NCBI RefSeq assembly: GCF_014859565.1
Contig: NZ_JACUUA010000006.1
Coordinates: forward strand, 1-49,989
Source: Marinospirillum sp.
Lineage (GTDB): Bacteria > Pseudomonadota > Gammaproteobacteria > Pseudomonadales > Halomonadaceae
Reading direction: 5' to 3'
Length of the DNA: 49,989 nucleotides
Shown one piece after another: positions 7,679 to 14,816 of the stretch. A program made the position numbers and the translations under genes. The notes under the pieces were generated by a model. The model was given only the letters and a program-made list of their open reading frames with translations, made no database searches and was not told where the DNA came from. Position 1 is the first letter of the stretch. Every line of letters starts with the position of its first letter.

Positions 7679-8485
7679 TTATTCACCAAAAACAATTTCT
7701 GGTGCCTGCTCTTCCGGTGCTGCTTCCACTTTTTCTTTCACCTGTGCGGCAATGGTCGCAAAAATAGCCGCCACCTGGCCTTCAGGCTCACTGATCACTA
7801 CCGGCTGGCCAATATCCATCTGCTGGCGAATGTGCAGTGACAGAGGCAGCTGCCCTAACAGGTCTGTCTGATATTCACTGGCAATCCGTTCACCACCACC
7901 TTCACCAAAAACCGGCTCGGTATGCCCACAGGATGAGCAGGTATGCAGGCTCATGTTCTCAACCACACCTAATACCGGGATTTTGACCTGACGAAACATT
8001 TCAATGCCACGCTTGGCATCCAGCAGAGCAATATCCTGCGGGGTGGTCACAATCACTGCACCACTGACTTTCACTTTTTGTGCCATGGTCAGCTGAATAT
8101 CACCCGTACCCGGTGGCATATCGATAAACAGGAAGTCCAGGTTATCCCAGCGAGTCTGATCCAACAGTTGCTGGAACGCACCGGAAGCCATAGGGCCACG
8201 CCAGATCATTGGGGTTTTCTGATCCACCAGAAAGGCCATGGACATCAGTTGAATACCGTGAGCCGTCAAGGGGTCAAAACTCTGCCCATCTTCAGAGCGA
8301 GGCTTCTGACTGGCTGGAACTGCAAACATCTGCGCCTGGCTTGGACCATAGATATCAGCATCCAGAATGCCAACACGTTGCCCCAGCTTTGCCATGGCTA
8401 GAGCCAGGTTGGCAGTGACCGTGGATTTACCAACACCACCTTTACCTGAAGCCACTGCAATAATATGCTTTACGCCATTTGCCAC
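7679..8485 (-). CDS. apbC: Mrp/ApbC-family iron-sulfur cluster carrier ATPase (short form)
   Basis: This P-loop ATPase of the Mrp/NBP35 family transfers Fe-S clusters to target proteins. Starting at GTG 8485 it has 268 residues: deviant Walker A SGKGGVGKST (13-22), LDADIYGPSQ (41-50), FIDMPPGTGD (120-129), and the cluster-binding CxxC (Cys183, Cys186). The GTG is preferred because a GGAGAG site lies just upstream and the family ATPase domain begins here. Unlike E. coli Mrp (about 370 residues) it has no N-terminal MIP18/DUF59 domain. A TnpB relic lies about 95 bases upstream, so truncation is possible, but the start signals look real. It may serve nitrogenase Fe-S assembly, by context only. 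Confidence 0.9.
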   Translation of the reverse strand: MANGVKHIIAVASGKGGVGKSTVTANLALAMAKLGQRVGILDADIYGPSQAQMFAVPASQKPRSEDGQSFDPLTAHGIQLMSMAFLVDQKTPMIWRGPMASGAFQQLLDQTRWDNLDFLFIDMPPGTGDIQLTMAQKVKVSGAVIVTTPQDIALLDAKRGIEMFRQVKIPVLGVVENMSLHTCSSCGHTEPVFGEGGGERIASEYQTDLLGQLPLSLHIRQQMDIGQPVVISEPEGQVAAIFATIAAQVKEKVEAAPEEQAPEIVFGE

Positions 8486-8516
8486 CGTCTCTCTCCTCAA
8501 AATAAATACACCAGAC

Positions 8517-8545
8517 ATCTTAACGCTGATTGAGCCACCTGGCAA
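8517..8545 (-). promoter_or_regulatory. Candidate sigma-70 promoter for the Mrp gene
   Basis: On the minus strand TTGCCA (8545-8540) and TAAGAT (8522-8517) are 17 bases apart. The -35 matches five of six consensus bases and the -10 four of six. Transcription would begin near 8510, about 25 bases before the GTG start of the Mrp gene. Confidence 0.45.
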
Positions 8546-8579
8546 AACACCTGATACCAAGGATACCGGATGCTTGTTA

Positions 8580-8963
8580 TTGACATCCTCCCCACCCTAA
8601 AAGGTGAGGATTCCCTCTGCAGGACGCTCATGCTCGAGCGCGAGAGACTGCAGATCCATTCTCTGATTCCAAGCCCTGCTCTACCTTTCGGACTGCTGTC
8701 GGAAATAGATCCGCAGCACGAGCAGGTCTGGGTGGTGTAGGTTTCGTTCACTTCGCCAGTTGACGGCTGAATTGGTCCAGGGCATCTTTTCTGCGATTGG
8801 CAATCTTGGCGTGAATGGCCTTTACGCGCTCCTTAATGGAGCGATGGCTGAGCTCGTTGACATAATTCCAGACAAAGTTAACCAACCGCGCTATTTGATT
8901 GAGTAATGAACGCTGTTTGTCTCGAACACGAACACTGAGTGTTTTTGTGTGCAGGTTATCCAT
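8580..8963 (-). pseudogene. tnpB: Decayed IS605-type TnpB gene with right-end hairpin
   Basis: On the minus strand the TnpB N-terminus reads MDNLHTKTLSVRVRDKQRSL from 8963 and jumps to a mid-protein piece (HAKIANRRKDALDQFSRQLA). After a frameshift near 8750 it continues with the zinc-finger region NETYTTQTCSCCGS, SPKGRAGLGIREWIC. The second cysteine pair is lost. At least two internal deletions remove most of the RuvC domain. The sequence at 8580-8612 (reading GGTGGGGAGGATGTCAA on the minus strand) has the hairpin typical of IS200/IS605 right ends, where the omega RNA 3' end would lie. No tnpA is present. The element is dead as a nuclease. Confidence 0.8.
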
Positions 8964-9036
8964 GAGCGTTAAATTATCAGCACTCAGGATAACCAAAGCA
9001 GCCCGGACTAATGACACAAACCAGCCAAAGCCCCAA

Positions 9037-9921
9037 TTACTCAGCAAACATCTTCTGGATGCTGGAGAAGTCCAGGCCGCCATTGCCTTTTTGGGCGTGC
9101 AGGGCAAACAGGTTGCGCGCCAGTGAACCCATCGGGATGGAGGATTTGCTGCCCAGCGCCGTTTCCCACGCCAGCCCCAGATCCTTCGCCATCAGATCCA
9201 CCTGAAAACCACCCTGATAGTTATTGGAGGCAGGCACACCCTCCATCACACCCGGCCAGGGGTTGTAAACATTCAGCGCCCAGTTGCCGCCGGAGCTTTG
9301 TTTCATGATTTCTGACAGTACCGCAGGATCAAGGCCATTTTTAACACCCAGCGCCAGCGCTTCGGTGGTGCCCACCATCAGGATCGACAGCAGCATGTTG
9401 TTGCAAATTTTGGCTACTTGACCAGCACCGGTATCACCAGCATGAAAAATATTCTTACCCATGTTCTGCAGAATGGGTTTAGCGACTTCAAAATCCGCTG
9501 CGCTGCCACCGACAATAAAACTCAGCGTACCGGCCTTGGCACCACCCACACCACCGGACACAGGTGCATCAATAAAACGTATGCCTTTTTCTGAAGCAGC
9601 CTTGCCCACCTTGCGAGAGGTTTCTGCCGCGATGGTAGAGGAATCAATCACCAGCGTGCCGCCAGCCAGCTGGCTGAACAAGCCAGAATCACCCAGATAC
9701 AGACCCTCAACATGCTGACCGGCTGGCAGCATGGAGATCACCACTTCCGCCCCGTCAACACAAGCCGCAGCAGAGGCTGTTGTTTTACCACCTGCCGCTT
9801 CCAGCGCTTTTAATGCATCAGCACTGAGGTCAAAACCGGTCACCTGATGACCCGCCTTGACCAGATTCTGTGCCATTGGGCCACCCATGTTGCCGAGACC
9901 GATAAATGCGATTTTAGACAT
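9037..9921 (-). CDS. mmsB: 3-hydroxyisobutyrate dehydrogenase (MmsB)
   Basis: This 294-residue NAD-dependent dehydrogenase oxidises 3-hydroxyisobutyrate to methylmalonate semialdehyde in valine breakdown. It has the N-terminal dinucleotide-binding motif FIGLGNMGGPMA (6-17), the substrate-binding FIDAPVSGGVGGA (about 116-128), and the catalytic-lysine motif GQVAKICNNML (about 167-177). It is the last gene of the four-gene minus-strand operon. A GAGGT-type ribosome-binding site precedes the ATG. About 50 bases separate it from the hydrolase gene upstream. Confidence 0.95.
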   Translation of the reverse strand: MSKIAFIGLGNMGGPMAQNLVKAGHQVTGFDLSADALKALEAAGGKTTASAAACVDGAEVVISMLPAGQHVEGLYLGDSGLFSQLAGGTLVIDSSTIAAETSRKVGKAASEKGIRFIDAPVSGGVGGAKAGTLSFIVGGSAADFEVAKPILQNMGKNIFHAGDTGAGQVAKICNNMLLSILMVGTTEALALGVKNGLDPAVLSEIMKQSSGGNWALNVYNPWPGVMEGVPASNNYQGGFQVDLMAKDLGLAWETALGSKSSIPMGSLARNLFALHAQKGNGGLDFSSIQKMFAE

Positions 9922-9972
9922 GTGTTACCTCCTGTTTTATCTATTGTTTTTATCTTTGGATAGGTTGTTCTG

Positions 9973-11094
9973 TTAAAGATCACTCAGGGGATTGGTATCC
10001 CACAAGGGTTCAAAAAAGCTGTTGATCCACTGGGCTTCCACCGCACCTACTGTAGGGTAGTGCCAGCGAGGTTTTTTATCCTTGTCAATCAGCAAGGCGC
10101 GGATACCTTCTGCAAACTCACCCTTCAAGGCAGCATGGATCGACAGGTTCAACTCCTGACGGAACACCTCTTTCAGTGAAGCATGACGTGTACGCTGCAA
10201 CTGCTCCTGAATCAGTAACATCGACGTTGGAGAACCCGCCGCCAGGGTATGAGCAGCCCGTTGCAACCACTTGTCTTCTCCGGCATAAGCGGTGATTTTT
10301 TTCACCCGCTCCTGTGCAGAGTCGGCATCGGTAAGAAACTGGATTTCTTCGTAATGCTGTTGTACGAGTGATTCGGGCAGTTGATCCAACGAACGGTTTT
10401 CAAACTCGCGTAATACCTGATTAACCGTACGGAAGGCATCTTCACTCCAGGGGGCTTCTTCCAGTGCACCCAGTACCGCATTGCGTTGTTCGTGGGTGAT
10501 AAAACGATCCGCCAGTCCTACAAACAGAGCATCAGCAGCATTGATATTGGCACCGGTCAGCCCCAGAAACAGGCCGGTACGACCGGGCATACGATTCAAA
10601 AACCAGCTGCCACCCACATCTGGGTATAGGCCAATGGTGATTTCCGGCATTGCCAAGCGTGAACTCTCGGTGACTACCCGGAAGGCCGCACCGGCAAACA
10701 ACCCCATACCCCCACCCATCACTATGCCGTTACCCCAGACAATCAGGGGTTTGGGGTAGGTGTGAATCAGGTAATCCAGCTTGTATTCTGTGGTGAAGAA
10801 GGTTTCAGCGTAGGGATTTTCTTTGGCCGGATCACTGCCACCGGTGTATTCAGTCATCGAGCGATACAGCGCCACAATGTCACCACCGGCACAAAAAGCC
10901 TTGTCACCCATGCCTTCAAGCCATACGGCTGTAATGCTGGTATCACTGGCCCAGCTGCGAAACTTTGGCAGCAGCTGTTCAATCATCTCCAGCGACAGGG
11001 CATTTAAAGCCCGCGAGGCATTCAGCGTTGCCACCCCGATTTTCTGGCCGTTATTCAGTGGCAGCTCTGTGAAAAGCACCGGTAAATCACTCAT
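9973..11094 (-). CDS. 3-hydroxyisobutyryl-CoA hydrolase (enoyl-CoA hydratase fold)
   Basis: This 373-residue protein of the crotonase superfamily is longer than a plain hydratase and matches the HIBCH subgroup. That enzyme releases free 3-hydroxyisobutyrate from its CoA ester, giving the substrate of MmsB. Motifs are NALSLEMIEQL (about 32-42), the oxyanion region GNGIVMGGGMGL, and EITIGLYPDVGGSWFLNRM, which carries the catalytic acid for this group. Its neighbours, a hydratase upstream and mmsB downstream, give the pathway order. It is separated from the hydratase gene by 157 bases that hold a palindromic repeat. Confidence 0.92.
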   Translation of the reverse strand: MSDLPVLFTELPLNNGQKIGVATLNASRALNALSLEMIEQLLPKFRSWASDTSITAVWLEGMGDKAFCAGGDIVALYRSMTEYTGGSDPAKENPYAETFFTTEYKLDYLIHTYPKPLIVWGNGIVMGGGMGLFAGAAFRVVTESSRLAMPEITIGLYPDVGGSWFLNRMPGRTGLFLGLTGANINAADALFVGLADRFITHEQRNAVLGALEEAPWSEDAFRTVNQVLREFENRSLDQLPESLVQQHYEEIQFLTDADSAQERVKKITAYAGEDKWLQRAAHTLAAGSPTSMLLIQEQLQRTRHASLKEVFRQELNLSIHAALKGEFAEGIRALLIDKDKKPRWHYPTVGAVEAQWINSFFEPLWDTNPLSDL

Positions 11095-11134
11095 GGCTTA
11101 CCCTCTTGTTATTTATACATTGGCTCGCTTTGGC

Positions 11135-11236
11135 AAGGGAGCTTGGTGTCTCTTGTCAGGCCGTCCGCAACAGGACGTTGCGGCCGGAGCTTACAGGGAT
11201 GTATTTACGCGTCCTGACAAGAGCATACCAAGCTTC
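11135..11236. repeat. Nested palindromic (REP/BIME-like) intergenic element
   Basis: An imperfect inverted repeat of about 22 bp, AGCTTGGTGTCTCTTGTCAGG (11140-11160; split here as AGCTTGGTGT and CTCTTGTCAGG) against CCTGACAAGAG-CATACCAAGCT (11213-11233), encloses a perfect hairpin CCGCAAC (11165-11171) / GTTGCGG (11177-11183). CAGGACG (11171-11177) can alternatively pair with CGTCCTG (11210-11216). There is no T run. It lies between two co-directional genes of the valine operon and could stabilise or partly terminate the transcript. Whether it is repeated elsewhere in the genome cannot be seen here. Confidence 0.65.
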
Positions 11237-11251
11237 CAACGCCACAAACTT

Positions 11252-12031
11252 TCAGCGATTTTTCCAGTTTGCCGTGCGCTTCTGCAAAAAGGCCTGTACA
11301 CCTTCTTTCTGATCTTCGGTATCAAACAGATCCACAAACAGTTCTCGCTCTAAACGCCAGCCCTGTTCATGGCTGCTGGCTTCGCGGGCATGCATTACTA
11401 ATTTTTTGCAGGAGGCAATGGAAGAGGGTGACTGCTGGCAGGCCATTTCCGCCAGCTCCAGCGCCCGCTCCAGCGCCTTGCCGGTGGGTACTACTTCTTC
11501 CACCAGACCAATTTCCAGCGCCTTGTGTGCCTTAATGCGTTCACCACAGAGAATCAGGCGTTTAGCCCAACCTTCACCCACCAGCCAAGGCAGGTTCTGG
11601 GTGCCACCGGCGCAGGGCAGCAGCCCCACTTTGGCTTCTGGCAGTGCCATCTGTGCCTGTTCTTCCGCCACGCGCAGGTCACAGGACAGCGCACATTCCA
11701 GACCACCGCCCATGGCATAACCATTAATGGCCGCAATGGAGACACCCCGGAAGTTGGTCAGGGCTTCAAACGCCAGACCAAAATGCCGCGCCATATCACG
11801 TGCCACCGCCTTGTCACCATCGGCAAATTTATTCAGATCAGCACCAGCGGAGAAGAATTTTTCGCCCTCACCGGTAATCACCAAGGCATAAATATCACGA
11901 TCCTGATTCAGACCTTCCACCAGCTGTTTTAAACCACTCAGGGATTCTTCATTCCAGGTGTTGGCCGGTGGATTATTGATAGTCACCAGTGCAATGTGGC
12001 CGCGTTTTTCATATTTCAGTAAAGGGGTCAT
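11252..12031 (-). CDS. Enoyl-CoA hydratase/isomerase family protein (methacrylyl-CoA hydratase role)
   Basis: This 259-residue crotonase-fold enzyme likely hydrates methacrylyl-CoA to 3-hydroxyisobutyryl-CoA in the valine pathway. Motifs are NPPANTWNEESL (19-30), SAGADLNKFADGD, the oxyanion-hole/catalytic stretch AAINGYAMGGGLECALSCDL (about 103-122), and the second catalytic region PEAKVGLLPCAGGTQNLP. Its ATG overlaps the acyl-CoA dehydrogenase stop by one base, so the two are coupled. Pathway role is inferred from the operon; the sequence alone only says hydratase/isomerase. Confidence 0.92.
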   Translation of the reverse strand: MTPLLKYEKRGHIALVTINNPPANTWNEESLSGLKQLVEGLNQDRDIYALVITGEGEKFFSAGADLNKFADGDKAVARDMARHFGLAFEALTNFRGVSIAAINGYAMGGGLECALSCDLRVAEEQAQMALPEAKVGLLPCAGGTQNLPWLVGEGWAKRLILCGERIKAHKALEIGLVEEVVPTGKALERALELAEMACQQSPSSIASCKKLVMHAREASSHEQGWRLERELFVDLFDTEDQKEGVQAFLQKRTANWKNR

Positions 12032-13197
12032 CAGTAAATTGCCTCCAGAACACCTTCCTCTAATACCCGACGCGCCACAATCAGACGCATCACCTCATTG
12101 GTGCCCTCCAGAATACGGTGCACCCGCGCATCTCGCAGGTAACGCTCCAGAGGGTACTCACGGATATAACCATAACCGCCATGCAATTGCAGGGCTTCAT
12201 CAATCACGTTAAAACACACATCGGTGGCAAAACGCTTAGCCATAGCACAATACAAAGTAGCTTCCGGATCAGCCTGATCCAGTTTAAATGCTGCCAAGCG
12301 CACCATCTGACGCGCAGCAGTCAGTTCGGTTGCCATGTCTGCCAACTTGAATTGCAAAGCCTGAAAACTCGCCAACTCCTTGCCGAACTGTTTGCGCTCG
12401 TGCATGTAGTTACGCGCCAGAGTCAGTGCGGCCTGCGCTGCGCCCACCGAGCAGGTGGCAATGTTGACACGTCCACCATCCAGGCCTTTCATGGCAAATT
12501 TGAAACCTTCACCCTCTTTACCCAGCAGGTTACAGGCCGGAATACGCACCTTGTCAAAAGTCACCAGGCGGGTGGGTTGACTGTTCCAGCCCAGTTTGTC
12601 TTCACACTTGCCGTATTCAATGCCAGCCGCATCAGCCGGAACAATAAAAGCAGACACACCTCGGGCACCTTCGTCTTGTGTGCCGGTTCTTGCCATCACA
12701 ATCAGTACATGGGTTGATCCGGCACCGGAGATGAACATTTTTGAGCCTTCGATGATGTACTCATCACCTTCTTTAATTGCCTTGGTACGCAGGCTACCGG
12801 CATCAGAACCGGCACCCGGTTCAGTTAGGCAATAAGAACCCAGCCATTCACCACTGGCCAGTTTCGGGGCGATTTCATCGGCCACATCCGGTTGAGCAAA
12901 ACTGGCCACCATCCAGCTGACCATGTTGTGGATGGTGATGTAAGCCGCGGTGGATGGGCAGGCCGCGGCCAGTTCTTCCACGATCACACTGGTATCCAGA
13001 CGGGATAATTCCATACCACCGTGGGTTTCCGGGGTGTACATGCCACAGAAGCCCATTTCACCTGCTTCACGAATCACATCCAGCGGAAAAATATGCTCGG
13101 CATCCCACTGAGCAGCAAAAGGTGCCATGGCTTTCTGGGCAAACGCACGCGCCGCATCACGGAAAGCAATCTGGTCTTCAGTCAGGTTAAAGTTCAT
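12031..13197 (-). CDS. Acyl-CoA dehydrogenase, probably isobutyryl-CoA dehydrogenase
   Basis: This 388-residue FAD enzyme is the first in the operon and likely oxidises isobutyryl-CoA to methacrylyl-CoA. Features are the N-terminal helical domain, CLTEPGAGSDAGSLRTKA (about 128-145, FAD/substrate-binding), SKMFISGAG, and the C-terminal QLHGGYGYIREYPLERYLRD followed by ILEGTNEVMR, typical of the family. The neighbouring hydratase, hydrolase and mmsB fit valine rather than fatty-acid oxidation. The promoter region shared with the divergent AraC gene contains a LiuR-type palindrome (13269-13284). Exact acyl specificity is inferred. Confidence 0.93.
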   Translation of the reverse strand: MNFNLTEDQIAFRDAARAFAQKAMAPFAAQWDAEHIFPLDVIREAGEMGFCGMYTPETHGGMELSRLDTSVIVEELAAACPSTAAYITIHNMVSWMVASFAQPDVADEIAPKLASGEWLGSYCLTEPGAGSDAGSLRTKAIKEGDEYIIEGSKMFISGAGSTHVLIVMARTGTQDEGARGVSAFIVPADAAGIEYGKCEDKLGWNSQPTRLVTFDKVRIPACNLLGKEGEGFKFAMKGLDGGRVNIATCSVGAAQAALTLARNYMHERKQFGKELASFQALQFKLADMATELTAARQMVRLAAFKLDQADPEATLYCAMAKRFATDVCFNVIDEALQLHGGYGYIREYPLERYLRDARVHRILEGTNEVMRLIVARRVLEEGVLEAIY

Positions 13198-13268
13198 TGG
13201 TATTCCTCATTATTCTTTTGGGGCAGAAAACCAAGCACCCGCTAGGTTATGCACCAACTTAGCAATAG

Positions 13269-13284
13269 TTGACGTAGACGTAAA
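13269..13284. promoter_or_regulatory. LiuR-type operator in the valine operon/mmsR divergent region
   Basis: TTGACGTAGACGTAAA is a 16-bp imperfect palindrome. It equals the reverse complement of the site before the MerR gene (14241-14256) at 14 of 16 positions and resembles the reported LiuR motif of branched-chain amino acid regulons. It lies about 70 bases upstream of both the acyl-CoA dehydrogenase and the AraC gene, so it could control either direction. Confidence 0.6.
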
Positions 13285-13316
13285 TTGACTAAATTGTGCA
13301 CAGGATGGATTATATT
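13285..13316 (+). promoter_or_regulatory. Candidate promoter for the AraC-family gene
   Basis: TTGACT (13285-13290) and TATATT (13311-13316) are good -35 and -10 boxes, but the spacer is 20 bases, longer than usual. Such long spacers often need an activator that distorts the DNA. The LiuR-type palindrome ends one base before the -35. Confidence 0.35.
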
Positions 13317-13338
13317 GCGATAACACAAGGATTCTTGC

Positions 13339-14220
13339 ATGTCTCAAACCTCGGACTGGCCTCTGCCACAAGGCAGCCTGCGTTACATTATTCCGCAACG
13401 CCTGTTAAAGCTGCTGGAAAAACACCCACTAACCCGCGAGTTGTATCCGATTTCCTTTGGTCATTACCATCGGGCACGCGGGCATTGTATGGATCGACGC
13501 CTGCATGATGATGAATTGCTGATCTACTGCACCGAAGGTGAGGCCGAAGTTTTTACCGGTCAGCAAAAGCTGCATATCGAAGCGGGTGACCTGCTGTACC
13601 TCCCCTCTGGTGAAGCCCATCGTTATTCCACCCCGGATCACAACCCCTGGACCATTCACTGGGTGCATTACACCGGCCCTTTATCCAGCTATTTTCGTCA
13701 ATATCTGGGATTCAGTGGCAATAATCGCATCATCAATCTGGGTCGCCAGCCTCGTCTATTAGTCGACTTTAATGGACTACTTTCGGTGCAGGACAGTGGT
13801 TTTCAGGAACAACCCCTGATCCATGCCAGCAACCGACTGCGCCAGCTGTTAACCGCGCTGCCCTTGTCTCACAAGCGCCCGCAGATCAAACACCAGACAG
13901 AACTGAACCTGGAGCAACTGCATCAGCAAATGCGTAACCATTTACACAGCCGACTGGATCTGGACAGCCTGGCTGCAACCGCCGGTTTATCAAGGTATCA
14001 TTTCATTGCCCGTTATCGGCAGCTGACTGGTGAAACCCCGATACAGCATTACCTGCACATGAAAATAGAACGCGCCTGTTACCTGCTGGATACCGGCGAA
14101 TCCAGCATCAGCAGCATTGCTGAACAACTGGGTTATGAAGACAGTTATTATTTCTCCCGCCTGTTCAAAAAAGTCATGGGTGTCAGCCCTGGCAATTACC
14201 GGCGTGTGAATCGCTACTGA
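13339..14220 (+). CDS. mmsR: AraC-family regulator of valine catabolism (MmsR-like)
   Basis: This 293-residue protein has an N-terminal cupin-like sensing domain (about 40-120: LLIYCTEGEAEVF, GDLLYLPSGEAHRY) and a C-terminal double helix-turn-helix (about 195-290: SLAATAGLSRYHFIARYRQL; SIAEQLGYEDSYYFSRLFKK). It is divergent from the valine operon, as MmsR is in Pseudomonas, where it activates mmsAB. Here the mmsA gene is missing from the neighbourhood. The ligand is not visible from sequence. The symbol is assigned from family and position. Confidence 0.85.
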   Translation: MSQTSDWPLPQGSLRYIIPQRLLKLLEKHPLTRELYPISFGHYHRARGHCMDRRLHDDELLIYCTEGEAEVFTGQQKLHIEAGDLLYLPSGEAHRYSTPDHNPWTIHWVHYTGPLSSYFRQYLGFSGNNRIINLGRQPRLLVDFNGLLSVQDSGFQEQPLIHASNRLRQLLTALPLSHKRPQIKHQTELNLEQLHQQMRNHLHSRLDLDSLAATAGLSRYHFIARYRQLTGETPIQHYLHMKIERACYLLDTGESSISSIAEQLGYEDSYYFSRLFKKVMGVSPGNYRRVNRY

Positions 14221-14240
14221 CAAAAATCGACACATTTTCC

Positions 14241-14256
14241 TTTACGTAAACGTCAA
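14241..14256. promoter_or_regulatory. LiuR-type operator upstream of the MerR gene
   Basis: TTTACGTAAACGTCAA lies 30 bases before the MerR-family start. It is almost self-complementary (TTKACGT-AACGTMAA pattern) and matches the inverted sequence in the valine operon promoter. This suggests autoregulation plus control of the valine operon by the same MerR protein. Confidence 0.6.
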
Positions 14257-14285
14257 CCTTGATTTAAAGTTGATCACACGCACTT

Positions 14286-14753
14286 ATGGAATCATCCAAG
14301 ATGAACAATCGGGCAAAAATGCGCACCTACAGCATCAGCGATCTGGCCAAAGAATTTGATGTCACTACCCGTACCATCCGCTTTTATGAGCAGCAGGGAT
14401 TATTAAATCCCATGCGTCAGGGTCAGACACGCATTTACAGCCCCAAGGATCGTGTTCGTCTGATGCTGACGCTACGCGGCAAACGCCTGGGTTTTAGTCT
14501 GGCCGAGAGCAAAGAGCTGTACGACATGTACGACTCCACCACGGAAGGGGATGAAAAACAGCTGTTATACATGCTGGATATTCTTGCCAAAAAACAAGCC
14601 GACATGCAGCAACAACTGCGGGACATCCAGCGCCTGCAGGAAGAATTGAACACCGCGGAGGAACGCTGCCGCGAAGCACTGGAAAAACTGCGCCAGCGTG
14701 ATGACAAAAAAACCTCGGCAGGATTAAATTCAACACAAAAAAAGGCAGGGTAA
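14286..14753 (+). CDS. liuR: MerR-family regulator, LiuR-like
   Basis: This 155-residue protein has a winged MerR helix-turn-helix at about 14-80 (YSISDLAKEFDVTTRTIRFY, then EQQGLLNPMRQGQTRIYS) followed by a long coiled coil (about 90-142) and a basic tail. It lacks the metal-binding cysteines of metal-sensing MerR proteins. LiuR proteins regulate branched-chain amino acid and fatty-acid breakdown. The call is supported by matching operators before this gene and the valine operon, and by the acyl-CoA ligase next door. The start is uncertain: ATG 14286 lacks a clear ribosome-binding site, and ATG 14301 has GGAA nine bases upstream. Confidence 0.82.
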   Translation: MESSKMNNRAKMRTYSISDLAKEFDVTTRTIRFYEQQGLLNPMRQGQTRIYSPKDRVRLMLTLRGKRLGFSLAESKELYDMYDSTTEGDEKQLLYMLDILAKKQADMQQQLRDIQRLQEELNTAEERCREALEKLRQRDDKKTSAGLNSTQKKAG

Positions 14754-14776
14754 CCCCCTCGGACACCCTACCCTGC
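14745..14776 (+). other. Hairpin between the MerR gene and the acyl-CoA ligase
   Basis: GCAGGGTA (14745-14752) pairs with TACCCTGC (14769-14776) around a 16-base loop. There is no T run, so it is not a classical terminator. It may attenuate read-through or protect the upstream mRNA. Confidence 0.4.
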
Positions 14777-14816
14777 TGTTCTGAACCAACACACAACAAA
14801 GATAAAAGGTGGGTTT

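Noticed and set aside
8748..9107. 120-residue minus-strand frame as a complete gene
   Set aside because: Its first part is antisense to mmsB, and the rest is the TnpB N-terminus with an internal deletion.
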